Notes: generated by a model not told the origin, from the letters alone. A stretch of 64,000 nt of DNA from Akkermansiaceae bacterium (GCA_028822935.1 JAPKCM010000014.1:1-64000), one strand, 5' to 3'. Shown: positions 54,150 to 62,060, counted from the first letter of the stretch. Numbers and translations: made by a program.

Positions 54150-54247
54150 GCACAGCTGGAATTTTTGAAGAGATCCTTGATTGCATGAGCCTAAGTCCGG
54201 AAGAACGAGAGCGTCTCCTTTTACTTCAGATAGAGAAGGGCGAGTGA
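54047..54247 (+). CDS. hypothetical protein of about 66 residues in the antitoxin relic region
   Basis: A frame with protein-like content: HGWLNFHPKSPAEIPKYES, RVSDALEWIALHTLSTAGIFEE, and LSPEERERLLLLQIEKGE. It overlaps the RHH relic in another frame, and the frame is open upstream (NFNWQYGLL). TTG at 54047 is the only start inside it, with no Shine-Dalgarno. It could be a real small gene or the end of a broken one. No family recognised. Confidence 0.35.
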   Translation: MHGWLNFHPKSPAEIPKYESRVSDALEWIALHTLSTAGIFEEILDCMSLSPEERERLLLLQIEKGE

Positions 54248-54259
54248 GGTGGGGAATGT

Positions 54260-54283
54260 TCTGAGGCTGAGAGCCTCAGCTAC
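54260..54283. repeat. palindromic repeat GAGGCT-GAG-AGCCTC, copy 2
   Basis: CTGAGGCT and AGCCTCAG, perfect 8-base arms around GAG, followed by GCTAC as in copy 1. Relative to copy 1 one base pair is swapped (A-T for T-A), keeping the stem. Intergenic, between the relic and the phosphoesterase gene. Confidence 0.75.
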
Positions 54284-54300
54284 AAAGGAGGGCTCGATGA

Positions 54301-54957
54301 CTAGATCTTCGCTTCGCGCACTTCGCCCTCGAAGTTGACCTGCCAGTATTCGTCGGTCTCTACGTGGAGGCAGGTGAGCCAGCCGCCGCGGCCGGGATCG
54401 GTATCGATGCAGACGGCGTGGCCAAGGTTGAGAGGGAGGTGCGATTTCTGGGCGGTGTGGCCGACGATCATGATCTTCCCGGACATGTGCGGCTTGGGAG
54501 TGCCGAACTTTTTGTGGATGATGGTGAAGGGGAGCTGCTCGTGGAGCGGGACGTCGTGTTCCAGGTTGGCGTGGACGAAGATGTGGGTGTCGGTCTCTAC
54601 GTAGGGTTTGCATTTTCGGAGGAACTCCCAGTGAGATTCGGGGATGTCTTCGAAGCCTCCTGGGCCATAGGACTCGAGGGTTGCGGGGCCACCCCAGACG
54701 CGGAGCCAGTGGTCGCGGTCGGTGAGGTCCATCTCGGAGAGGAAGAATTTTTCCTCATGGTTTCCGGAAAGAAAAGTGATGTCGAACTGGCCTTTTAAGC
54801 CGATGAGGAAGCCGATGACCCCTTTGCAGTCGGGGCCGCGGTCGACGTAGTCGCCCATGAAAATGATGCGGTCTTCGGGCTGTGGGTCGATCACTTCCCA
54901 GATCTGCTTGAGGGGGGCGAGGCAGCCGTGAATATCTCCGATAGCGAGGGTTCTCAT
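54301..54957 (-). CDS. metallophosphoesterase, PPP-like serine/threonine phosphatase family
   Basis: A 218-residue enzyme with the metal-binding motifs GDIHGC (7-12), GDYVDRG (about 34-40) and SGNHE (about 64-68), and a later HAN and HTA for the remaining ligands. These mark bacterial PPP-family phosphatases or Ap4A hydrolases (ApaH-like). It hydrolyses phosphoesters, in the cytoplasm. Monocistronic on the minus strand. Confidence 0.88.
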   Translation of the reverse strand: MRTLAIGDIHGCLAPLKQIWEVIDPQPEDRIIFMGDYVDRGPDCKGVIGFLIGLKGQFDITFLSGNHEEKFFLSEMDLTDRDHWLRVWGGPATLESYGPGGFEDIPESHWEFLRKCKPYVETDTHIFVHANLEHDVPLHEQLPFTIIHKKFGTPKPHMSGKIMIVGHTAQKSHLPLNLGHAVCIDTDPGRGGWLTCLHVETDEYWQVNFEGEVREAKI

Positions 54958-55246
54958 ATCGGGAGGACTTTCCGATGTTTGAGATGCCGGGCCAAGGAAA
55001 AGTGTTCTGAATTAGGTTTGAGTCGAAGAGGGGGCGACGGCCGCTTTTGAAGAAAGAGGCAAATTTTTTGAGCTGCGGCGTTTCGTAGAGAGGAAGACAA
55101 ATCTTATTCGACCCATGAAACCAACGACCTTTGCCCTCATTTGCGCCATTTTGTCATGAGATGGGAGGAATCGCGGGCAGATTGGCGGTTGCCGAGGGCG
55201 CAGTCAGGAATCAGAGTTTGGCTTTCAAGCGCAGGGAACTACTCTT

Positions 55247-56050
55247 TTGCCGTTGAAAGTGTTGCAGGCATTTGGTCGTCCTATTTTGCGGCTTGTCGAT
55301 TACCTTGGGGAGCTGGGAATGCTCGTCGGGGAAATCTTCGTTTCGATTTTTCGAGGGCAACGGCGGGGAAGGCAGCTTTTTGAGCAAGTGGCAGAAATTG
55401 GAGCCCGCTCGCAAGTGGTTGTCATCGTGACGGGTGCTTTCACGGGCGCGGTGCTTGCGGCTCAGGTTTATTTTCAGTTCAAAATCTTTGGTCTTGAGAC
55501 TGTCACCGGGGGCTTGGTCACGATTGCGATGCTCCGTGAATTAGGCCCGTCCATTACGGGGCTTATGTTAGCAGGGCGTGTGGGATCGGCGATGGCTGCT
55601 GAGATCGGCACGATGAAGGTGACCGAGCAAATTGATGCTTTGCGTTCCATGGCGGTGCATCCCATCGACTATCTCGTGACGCCGCGGTTCTTAGCGATGT
55701 TGATCGCCGCGCCGCTCTTGATTGCGGAGGCGGCCGCGGCCGGGATGATTGCCTCGTATATCGTCGGGGTCCTTGTTTTTGGGGTCGAGTCCGCTTACTG
55801 GGTCGCGAATATGGGAAAATATGTCGATTTGTCCGATCTCTTGATCGCGGTAGTGAAAGTGCTCTCTTTCGGCATGCTCATTGTGGTCATTTCATGTCAT
55901 CAGGGGCTTCGGGTAAGCAATGGCGCCGTCGGGGTGGGGCGCGGAACCACCGATGCAATGGTCTTTTCCTCCCTCGCAATTCTCATCGCCAACTTCTTTC
56001 TAACTCTCATGATGCAGTGGTTTTTCCCTGCCGAACTTGTGCCTACTTAG
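55247..56050 (+). CDS. mlaE: MlaE-type ABC transporter permease
   Basis: A 267-residue membrane protein of the MlaE/YrbE family. Signatures are VTGAFTGAVLAAQVYFQFK, ELGPSITGLMLAGRVGSAMAAEIGTMKVTEQIDALRSMAVHP and VLVFGVESAYW. It forms the membrane part of a lipid transporter that keeps outer-membrane asymmetry. The usual ATPase (MlaF) and MCE protein (MlaD) do not follow; pdhA does. TTG start with AGGGA about nine bases upstream. An orphan permease here probably works with partners elsewhere. Confidence 0.88.
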   Translation: MPLKVLQAFGRPILRLVDYLGELGMLVGEIFVSIFRGQRRGRQLFEQVAEIGARSQVVVIVTGAFTGAVLAAQVYFQFKIFGLETVTGGLVTIAMLRELGPSITGLMLAGRVGSAMAAEIGTMKVTEQIDALRSMAVHPIDYLVTPRFLAMLIAAPLLIAEAAAAGMIASYIVGVLVFGVESAYWVANMGKYVDLSDLLIAVVKVLSFGMLIVVISCHQGLRVSNGAVGVGRGTTDAMVFSSLAILIANFFLTLMMQWFFPAELVPT

Positions 56051-56111
56051 TTGTCTTTTCTGTATCACAGCAAGTTCCAGACAAGCCTTGCAAGCGTCTC
56101 GTAAGCCAGAT

Positions 56112-57212
56112 ATGTCCCAATCCGAAATTAAGCCTGCTATGGAGACTTCTGCATCACCCCTCGACTTCGCCAGTTCCCCTATCAACCGTGATTTAAGCGC
56201 GGAGCAAAAGATCGATCTTTATCGGCAGTTGACTCGTATCCGGCGATTCGAAACAGCCTCGCTCAAGCAATACAATGGAAGTAAAATGGGCGGGTTTCTG
56301 CATGTTTACATTGGTCAGGAATCGGTCGCCGTCGGTTGTGCTTCACTGATGGGTGAAAATGATCACATGATTACCGCTTATCGTTGTCATGCTCACGCTC
56401 TTGCGGTGGGAATGAGCATGAATGAGTGCATGGCTGAACTTTTTGGAAAAGTGACCGGATGCTCAAAGGGAAAAGGTGGCTCGATGCACTTCTTCGCACC
56501 GGATAAGAATTTTTGGGGTGGGCACGGGATCGTCGCGGGCCAAACCCCTCTTGGTCTGGGCCTTGGATACGGCCTAAAATATAAAGGACTTAAAGGTGCA
56601 GCTCTTTGCTTCATGGGGGACGGCGCGGTGAATCAGGGTGCCTTTCATGAGTCGCTCAACATCGCCGCTCTCTTCGATATTCCAATCGTCTATATCATCG
56701 AGAATAACGGATACTCAATGGGAACCTCCCAAGCCCGGTCCAGTGCCTTCAAGGACTGTCTCGCTCAGCGTGCTGAAGGCTACGACATCGACTGGGATCT
56801 TGCGAACGGCTCAAATCTTTACGAAGTCCGAGCCAAGGTACATATTGCCATGGAGCGCGCTCGAAACGAGTCTCGCCCAACAGTTCTTGAGATTCAAACT
56901 TATCGCTATCAAGGTCACTCGATCGCTGACTCTGCTCATAAAAAGTATCGTTCTCCCGAGGAAATCCAGAGCTATAAGGATAATCACGACCCGCTCAATC
57001 TTTGGCGACAGCGCCTGATTCAAGAGAATCTCCTTACCGAGGAAAGTGCTAAGCAAATCGATACAGAAGGAAAACTTGAAGCCGATTCCGCTGTTAAGTT
57101 CGCCGAAGAGTCACCTGCTCCTACAGTTGAAAGCATCACCGAGGATGTCTACTGGGAGACCGACAACAACACCGAGGCTTCAAAAATTGGCCGCTACTTC
57201 TTCAACGATTAA
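56112..57212 (+). CDS. pdhA: pyruvate dehydrogenase E1 component, alpha subunit
   Basis: A 366-residue thiamin-diphosphate enzyme subunit. The TPP motif is MGDGAVNQGAFHESLNIAALF, ending in ENNGYSMGT; GKGGSMHFF and GGHGIVAGQ are typical of the alpha subunit. With PdhB it decarboxylates pyruvate and acetylates lipoyl E2. The 30-residue N-terminal tail (SEIKPAMETSASPLDF) is longer than usual. Start at ATG 56112; E2 and E3 are not in the window. Confidence 0.94.
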   Translation: MSQSEIKPAMETSASPLDFASSPINRDLSAEQKIDLYRQLTRIRRFETASLKQYNGSKMGGFLHVYIGQESVAVGCASLMGENDHMITAYRCHAHALAVGMSMNECMAELFGKVTGCSKGKGGSMHFFAPDKNFWGGHGIVAGQTPLGLGLGYGLKYKGLKGAALCFMGDGAVNQGAFHESLNIAALFDIPIVYIIENNGYSMGTSQARSSAFKDCLAQRAEGYDIDWDLANGSNLYEVRAKVHIAMERARNESRPTVLEIQTYRYQGHSIADSAHKKYRSPEEIQSYKDNHDPLNLWRQRLIQENLLTEESAKQIDTEGKLEADSAVKFAEESPAPTVESITEDVYWETDNNTEASKIGRYFFND

Positions 57213-57233
57213 TTTCCTACCCTTTTTAATACC

Positions 57234-58217
57234 ATGCGCGAAATCGAATACCGGGACGCCCTTAACGAAGCCTTCGACGAAGAGCTCGCACGCGATGAAA
57301 ATGTCGTCATCATGGGCGAAGAAGTCGCTCAGTACAATGGAGCCTACAAAGTCACCAAAGGTCTCTGGGAAAAGTGGGGCGACAAGCGAGTCGTCGATAC
57401 CCCCATTTCTGAAGCCGGCTTTATCGGCATGGGAATCGGTGCCTCCATGCTCGGCGTTCGCCCGGTGATGGAGCTCATGTTTTGGTCCTTCCATTCAGTG
57501 GCTTTTGACCAACTCGTCAACAACGCGGCTTGCTGCCGCTACATGTCCGGAGGGCTCATCAATGTCCCCATCGTGATGCGTGGCCCTGCCAACGGCGGAA
57601 CCAGTGTGGGCGCGACCCACTCGCACACCCCCGAAGGCCTTTTTGCGGCGTTCCCTGGTCTCAAGGTTTGCTCACCCGCAACTCCTGCTGATGCGAAGGG
57701 GCTCATGAAAACGGCAATCCGTGACAATGACCCCGTCTACGTCATGGAAAACACCACTCTTTATGGCATGAAGGCCCATGTGCCCGACCCGGCCGATGGT
57801 GATTTCACTATCCCTCTTGGTAAGGCCGACATCAAACGCGAGGGCAGTGATATTTCCCTGATCGCCCACGGAGCCAGTGTGCTCCGTTGCCTAGAGGCCG
57901 CCGAGATTCTTCAGAACGAGCACGGCATCAATGCCGAAGTCGTCGACCTTCGTTCGATTCGTCCGCTCGATCAAGCCGCCATTATCGATTCAGTGAAGAA
58001 GACCAATAAGGCTGTTCTCGTCGATGAATCGAAGCCTTTCTGTGGAGTCTCCGCTCAGATCGCGACCTTGATTCAGGAATATGCTTTCGATTACCTCGAT
58101 GCCCCGATCAAGCGGGTCTGCACCATCGATGCTCCTGCAATCTACTCGCCACACGTGGAGGCCGATCAGCTTCCCAATGCTGCGCGCATCGTGAAACAGG
58201 TCCTCACCATCGCCTAA
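57234..58217 (+). CDS. pdhB: pyruvate dehydrogenase E1 component, beta subunit
   Basis: A 327-residue transketolase-like subunit. Signatures are MGEEVAQYNGAYKVTKGLWEKWG, DTPISEAGFIGMGIGASMLG, PIVMRGPANGGTSVGATHS and VHVEADQLPNAA at the end (HVEADQLP). It completes the E1 heterotetramer. It follows pdhA by 21 bases in an operon. A 400-base downstream region holds a structured RNA candidate and a terminator before the next gene. Confidence 0.95.
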   Translation: MREIEYRDALNEAFDEELARDENVVIMGEEVAQYNGAYKVTKGLWEKWGDKRVVDTPISEAGFIGMGIGASMLGVRPVMELMFWSFHSVAFDQLVNNAACCRYMSGGLINVPIVMRGPANGGTSVGATHSHTPEGLFAAFPGLKVCSPATPADAKGLMKTAIRDNDPVYVMENTTLYGMKAHVPDPADGDFTIPLGKADIKREGSDISLIAHGASVLRCLEAAEILQNEHGINAEVVDLRSIRPLDQAAIIDSVKKTNKAVLVDESKPFCGVSAQIATLIQEYAFDYLDAPIKRVCTIDAPAIYSPHVEADQLPNAARIVKQVLTIA

Positions 58218-58352
58218 AAAATTATCAGGAAAGGGGGATCCTCCGTCGACAACCTGTCCCTTGGTTTGCTTCGCTTACCGAAGCGCTCAAGACGCAAAAG
58301 ACTTATGGGAAAAATTGCCTACTTTCTCACCCTCGGTTTGACCGCTTAGTAT

Positions 58353-58405
58353 GGGACAGGTGAGTCGCACCTCGACACCATTCCTACCATGAAGGTGATC
58401 GTCCC
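58353..58405 (+). ncRNA. candidate structured RNA, three-way junction
   Basis: Outer arms GGGAC (58353-58357) and GTCCC (58401-58405) enclose two hairpins. AGGTG (58358-58362) pairs with CACCT (58368-58372) around AGTCG, and CACC (58376-58379) pairs with GGTG (58394-58397) around 14 bases. It follows pdhB by 135 bases and precedes a strong terminator by 25. It could be the 3' end of the pdh transcript, an independent small RNA or chance. No known family matched by eye. Confidence 0.4.
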
Positions 58406-58429
58406 GTAAGGAGTGACGACCCATTTTCT

Positions 58430-58470
58430 AAAACCCACGGCCCCGTTTTCAGGGTTGCGGGTTTTTCTTT
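58430..58470 (+). terminator. strong Rho-independent terminator
   Basis: AAAACCC (58430-58436) pairs with GGGTTTT (58459-58465) and, after one A-C mismatch, CGGCCC pairs with GGGTTG around an 8-base loop. TTCTTT follows. It probably ends the pdhA-pdhB transcript or a small RNA just upstream. The remaining 150 bases before the mutarotase show no further feature. Confidence 0.8.
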
Positions 58471-58624
58471 GCGCTTGCGCCATTTCTTCCTGCGTGAGTC
58501 AGGCCTAGTTTCGGTGAACAAAGGCAGGTCGTTAGTGTCTCAGGGAGATAAAGAATGAGGAAAGATGATTCTTTAGTTCCTTTTTGAGTTAAGCTGTGGC
58601 AACCCAAGGGTAACACCTAACGAC

Positions 58625-59536
58625 ATGATACAGTCTATTGACGAACTTAAAGCAATTCTTGGCAATGCGCCGGAATTTTCAATCGATGACATTGAGCCGG
58701 CTCTTCCGCTCATAGAAGTAAAGACCGAGCTTTCGAGTGCCACTATTTCCCCCTTTGGAGCCCAAGTTTGTAAATGGGCCCCCACCGATCACCCTCCGGT
58801 TCTCTATATGAGCCCGAAGGCGATCATGGACACAAGTAAGCCGATTCGCGGTGGAATTCCCATTTGCTGGCCTTGGTTCAATAAGCATCCCTCGGATCCG
58901 AGTCTTCCCGCCCATGGCTTCGTCCGAACTAAGTTCTGGAAGCTGGAGTCGGCCGAAAGTAATGGTCGCTCGGCCAAGCTCATTTTCACCCTCACTTCTG
59001 ATGAGGAGACGAAGAAGATGTTCCCTCACGATTTCGAACTTTCGGCCACGATCACCATTGGAGACAAGCTACGGGTCGTTCTGAAGATGAAAAATACCGG
59101 TGATACGCCAGTCAAAGTCTCCACGGCTCTCCACACTTACCTGTCGGTTGGCGATACCGATCGCATTATGGTGGAGGGTCTTAAAGGCTCCCACTACGTC
59201 GATTGCTTGCTCCCTGAAGATGCAGAGGAAGTCTATCAAGAGGGGGCACTGATCATCGATAAAGAGATCGACCGTATTTATAAATCAATGTCTTCCGTGC
59301 TCATTCGCGATCTTGATCGGCACCGGTCTGTCTTTATCGATAAGGCAGGGTCCCGCACGACGGTGGTTTGGAATCCTTGGGTCAATAAATCCAAAAAAAT
59401 TAAGGATTTGCCGGATCGGGACTATCGCGAGTTTCTCTGCATCGAAACGACGAACGCGGGATTGGATAGACCGATGCTCTACCCGAATTCCTCTCATAAG
59501 GTTGAGGCGACCATCGGTCTCAGACCCCTGACTTAA
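58625..59536 (+). CDS. D-hexose-6-phosphate mutarotase (aldose 1-epimerase family, YeaD-like)
   Basis: A 303-residue beta-sandwich epimerase. Conserved features are SPFGAQVCKWAP, KPIRGGIPICWPWFNKHPSDPSLPAHGFVRTKFW with the catalytic histidine, HTYLSVGD, and ETTNAGLDRPML near the C-terminus. The family interconverts anomers of hexose 6-phosphates. It lies after the pdh terminator with its own promoter region and a downstream bidirectional terminator. Start ATG 58625 follows CACCTAACGAC. Confidence 0.9.
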   Translation: MIQSIDELKAILGNAPEFSIDDIEPALPLIEVKTELSSATISPFGAQVCKWAPTDHPPVLYMSPKAIMDTSKPIRGGIPICWPWFNKHPSDPSLPAHGFVRTKFWKLESAESNGRSAKLIFTLTSDEETKKMFPHDFELSATITIGDKLRVVLKMKNTGDTPVKVSTALHTYLSVGDTDRIMVEGLKGSHYVDCLLPEDAEEVYQEGALIIDKEIDRIYKSMSSVLIRDLDRHRSVFIDKAGSRTTVVWNPWVNKSKKIKDLPDRDYREFLCIETTNAGLDRPMLYPNSSHKVEATIGLRPLT

Positions 59537-59544
59537 AAAAGAAA

Positions 59545-59581
59545 ACCCCGTCACAGTAGCACCGAAAAACTGCGACGAGGT
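59545..59581 (-). terminator. terminator of the thioredoxin-like gene, possibly bidirectional
   Basis: CCCCGTC-A-CAGT pairs with ACTG-C-GACGAGG around an A-rich loop. On the minus strand GGGGTTTTCTTTTTT follows. It separates the convergent mutarotase and thioredoxin genes. The plus side lacks a T run, so it acts mainly on the minus-strand gene. Confidence 0.75.
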
Positions 59582-59627
59582 ATCTCTTCTTTCCCCAACA
59601 GATTGTTAGGGAAATCGAAAGAGGGCT

Positions 59628-60083
59628 CTATCTGAACTTCTTGGCACTCAGCGCAGTCTTGAGCATTTTGTTGAAGGACTTCAGGTTGAAGTTCGGATTG
59701 CCTTCCACCTTCTTGAAGGCTTTGCCATTGGCATCGACCAGTAGCACGGTTGGGTAGGACCGGATCTTGTATTTTTTGGCCAAGCCAACGTTTTGATTTT
59801 TGAGCGCCTCATCGAGCTTCTTTTTGCGCGGGTAGTCGAGCTCCACGAGAACGAAGTTCTCCTTAGCGGAATCGATGAAGGATTTCTTGGAAAAGACATC
59901 TTTGTGAAGGGCCTGGCAGGGGGGGCACCAATCGGAGCCGGTGAAATCAAGGAGGATTGCTTTCCCTTCTTTCTTGGCCTGAGCCTTCGCGGCTTCAAAG
60001 TCGGTGGTCCATCCCTTGACTGTTGCGGTTGCAAAGGTAGCGGAGGTGATCAGGAGGGCGGCGACTAGTTTAAAGTGTGTCAT
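59628..60083 (-). CDS. secreted thioredoxin-fold protein
   Basis: A 151-residue protein with a signal peptide (MTHFKLVAALLITSATFATA) and a thioredoxin domain. The active site is DWCPPC (about 52-57), matching the CxxC of thiol-disulfide oxidoreductases; KYKIRSYPTVLLVDANGK is the cis-proline strand. Likely a periplasmic reductase. Its start is preceded by CCTAATACCACG rather than a Shine-Dalgarno. Ends at a good terminator. Confidence 0.88.
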   Translation of the reverse strand: MTHFKLVAALLITSATFATATVKGWTTDFEAAKAQAKKEGKAILLDFTGSDWCPPCQALHKDVFSKKSFIDSAKENFVLVELDYPRKKKLDEALKNQNVGLAKKYKIRSYPTVLLVDANGKAFKKVEGNPNFNLKSFNKMLKTALSAKKFR

Positions 60084-60160
60084 CGTGGTATTAGGCGTAA
60101 TTCGAAGCCATTTTATTCCAATTTCATCGAAAAAGTTTTCCCCACTGCTATTTCCGGGGT

Positions 60161-60736
60161 GTGAAAAAACGTCTCATTGTCGCGACTCGAAACGCTCATA
60201 AGGTTGAAGAAATCCGTGAAATTTTGACCGAATATGAGGTGTGTGATCTCTCGGTCGTCAATGATCCCCCCGAAGTGGAGGAGACGGGGTCGACTTTCCT
60301 TGAGAATGCCACCCTGAAGGCGGTAGCGATCAGTAGGATCGTTGATGGGCTCGTGCTCTCGGACGACTCTGGATTGGAAGTAGACGCTCTTAGTGGCGCG
60401 CCAGGCGTCTATTCTTCCCGATATGCAGGAGAAGAAGGAAACGATGCCCTCAATAACGAAAAGCTTCTCAATGAGCTTTCCGGAGTGGCTAGCCGGACGG
60501 CGCGTTTCCGTTGTGTGATCGTGTTAGCCGAGAACGGCTCTGTCATTGCTCATTTTTCTGGTGCCGCTGAAGGAAGCATTCTTGAAGAGCCCACGGGTGC
60601 AGGAGGATTTGGCTATGATCCTCTCTTTATGCCCAAAGGTCATGAAGAGAGTTATGCGGAACTGGGGGCTGAGGTTAAAAACCAGTCCAGCCATCGGGCG
60701 AATGCCTTGAAAGAGCTGAAGGACTGGCGCAAATAA
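60161..60736 (+). CDS. rdgB: non-canonical purine NTP pyrophosphatase (RdgB/HAM1)
   Basis: A 191-residue ITPase-type enzyme. It begins MKKRLIVATRNAHKVEEI (GTG start at 60161), then GLVLSDDSGLEVDALSGAPGVYSSRYAG and GGFGYDPLFMPKG, and ends SHRANALKELK. It hydrolyses inosine and xanthosine triphosphates. Ends three bases before the convergent rpe gene, which leaves no terminator between them. Confidence 0.95.
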   Translation: MKKRLIVATRNAHKVEEIREILTEYEVCDLSVVNDPPEVEETGSTFLENATLKAVAISRIVDGLVLSDDSGLEVDALSGAPGVYSSRYAGEEGNDALNNEKLLNELSGVASRTARFRCVIVLAENGSVIAHFSGAAEGSILEEPTGAGGFGYDPLFMPKGHEESYAELGAEVKNQSSHRANALKELKDWRK

Positions 60737-60738
60737 GA

Positions 60739-61425
60739 TCAGGCTTCACGAATGGCCTGAATTGCGGCCCCCATGTCCTCAGCAGAGAAGGTGGAAGAGC
60801 CCGCCACCATGACATTTGCTCCAGCGTTCGCTGCCGTCTTGGCGGTTGAAATGCCGACGCCTCCGTCGACTTGAATGTGGTAGGAGAGTCCGGATTTTTC
60901 GCGAAGGGCGACGGCTGACTCAACCTTGGACATGACCTCCGCCATGAACGACTGCCCTCCAAATCCGGGAACAACGGTCATTACCAAGAGAAGGTCGATC
61001 TGATCAAGGTAAGGTTCAACCTCTTCAAATGGCGTCGCGGGATTGAGCGCGAGGCCTGCTTGGCAGCCCGCCGCTCGAATGGCGGCGAGGGTCTTTGAGA
61101 CATCGTGATCGGACTCAGGCTCAACGTGAACGGTGATCATATCGGCACCTGCCTCGACAAAGCGGGGGAGGAAATGATCGGGTCGGGTGATCATGAGGTG
61201 GACATCGAGAAAGATGTCGTTGGTCTCATGCACCGCTTGGATCATGGCGGGTCCAAAGGAAATATTATCGACGAAATGGCCATCCATAACATCAAGGTGC
61301 AGCCAATCGCCTCCGGAATTAATGGCGCGGCTGGTCTCATCTCGTACCCGACCGAAGTCAGCAGCGAGGAGGGAGGGCGCAATAATCCGATCTTGGAAGG
61401 TCCATTTCTTCATGGGCCAATTCAT
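60739..61425 (-). CDS. rpe: ribulose-phosphate 3-epimerase
   Basis: A TIM-barrel epimerase of the pentose phosphate pathway: IIAPSLLAADFGRV, DWLHLDVMDGHFVDNISFGP (metal and substrate site), VMTVVPGFGGQSFM, and IQVDGGVG near the end. 228 residues from ATG 61425, or 224 from ATG 61413. A perfect 12-base hairpin covers the first ATG and ends directly before the second, so the second is structurally more plausible. Downstream of the STN/TPR gene by 41 bases, so it may be cotranscribed. Confidence 0.95.
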   Translation of the reverse strand: MNWPMKKWTFQDRIIAPSLLAADFGRVRDETSRAINSGGDWLHLDVMDGHFVDNISFGPAMIQAVHETNDIFLDVHLMITRPDHFLPRFVEAGADMITVHVEPESDHDVSKTLAAIRAAGCQAGLALNPATPFEEVEPYLDQIDLLLVMTVVPGFGGQSFMAEVMSKVESAVALREKSGLSYHIQVDGGVGISTAKTAANAGANVMVAGSSTFSAEDMGAAIQAIREA

Positions 61426-61440
61426 AAGATGAATTGGCCC
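61414..61440 (-). promoter_or_regulatory. perfect 12-base inverted repeat at the rpe start
   Basis: GGGCCAATTCAT (61414-61425) and ATGAATTGGCCC (61429-61440) are exact arms around AAG. In the rpe mRNA this forms a 12-pair stem with a 3-base loop immediately before ATG 61413 and including ATG 61425. It could control translation, act as a stem for an upstream terminator (no T run follows), or bind a protein. Confidence 0.6.
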
Positions 61441-61466
61441 TGAAGGCGCGAAAAAAGTGAGGGCTC

Positions 61467-62000
61467 TTACTTGGAGCGAATCACGGTAGCGTATTCATCG
61501 TATTGAATAATGCCTCCAGTCATATCCATGACGTATTGGAGGACAGCGCCAACGGGAACATTGGACATCTTAAGATTGATCTCCTTCCCCTTCAGTCTCC
61601 CTTTTGGGTCCTGGATGATGAGGTTGGGGCTCCATTTCTTATCGGTTGCTTCCTTGGACATCACATTCAAGGCTTCGATGACTTCCGTTAAGGTGGCTTC
61701 GTGAAAATCAACCTCCTTGAGTTTGGTTGTTTTAAACTTCGCCTTGCGCTGCTGAAGTTTAAAATCCTGCCCCACGACATCCAGTCGGGAAAGCTGATAC
61801 TTCGCCGGGCCGTGACCGGGCTGGAGCTTGAGAACTTGGTTGAACGAGCTCTTGGCGACGTCCATCTTGCCTGTCTTCATAGCAATCAGCCCTTGGTTGT
61901 AGAACGTCTGGATCTTGACGGCGCGCTCCTTGAACTGGTCGGCATGGGCACTGGTCACAAGGGACAGTGTCACTACTATAGTGGTCATCAATCGTTTCAT
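61467..62000 (-). CDS. secreted protein with TPR and STN-like/secretin-type domain
   Basis: A 177-residue protein with a signal peptide (MKRLMTTIVVTLSLVTSAHA). A TPR-like pair of helices follows (FYNQGLIAMKTGKMDVAKSSFNQVLKLQPG), then a domain with LKEVDFHEATLTEVIEALNVMS and LKMSNVPVGAVLQYVMDMTGGIIQYDE, which resembles the STN/secretin N0 fold. Such domains are found in secretins and TonB-linked proteins. Here they stand alone, perhaps as a periplasmic adaptor. Start ATG 62000 follows CCTAACACCACC and a hairpin leader. Upstream of rpe. Confidence 0.7.
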   Translation of the reverse strand: MKRLMTTIVVTLSLVTSAHADQFKERAVKIQTFYNQGLIAMKTGKMDVAKSSFNQVLKLQPGHGPAKYQLSRLDVVGQDFKLQQRKAKFKTTKLKEVDFHEATLTEVIEALNVMSKEATDKKWSPNLIIQDPKGRLKGKEINLKMSNVPVGAVLQYVMDMTGGIIQYDEYATVIRSK

Positions 62001-62012
62001 TACTTCTTGGTG

Positions 62013-62060
62013 GTGTTAGGTGTGGTTCGATCAGGAAAAATTTCCTTTTCATCCTAACAC
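62013..62060 (-). promoter_or_regulatory. inverted repeat in the leader of the STN/TPR gene
   Basis: GTGTTAGG (62013-62020) and CCTAACAC (62053-62060) are perfect arms 32 bases apart, and the interval holds GGAAA-AA-TTTCC. In the mRNA the stem ends 12 bases before the start codon. It could be a leader stem or a dyad operator. The rest of this 330-base gap, up to recQ, contains only a doubtful short frame. Confidence 0.45.
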
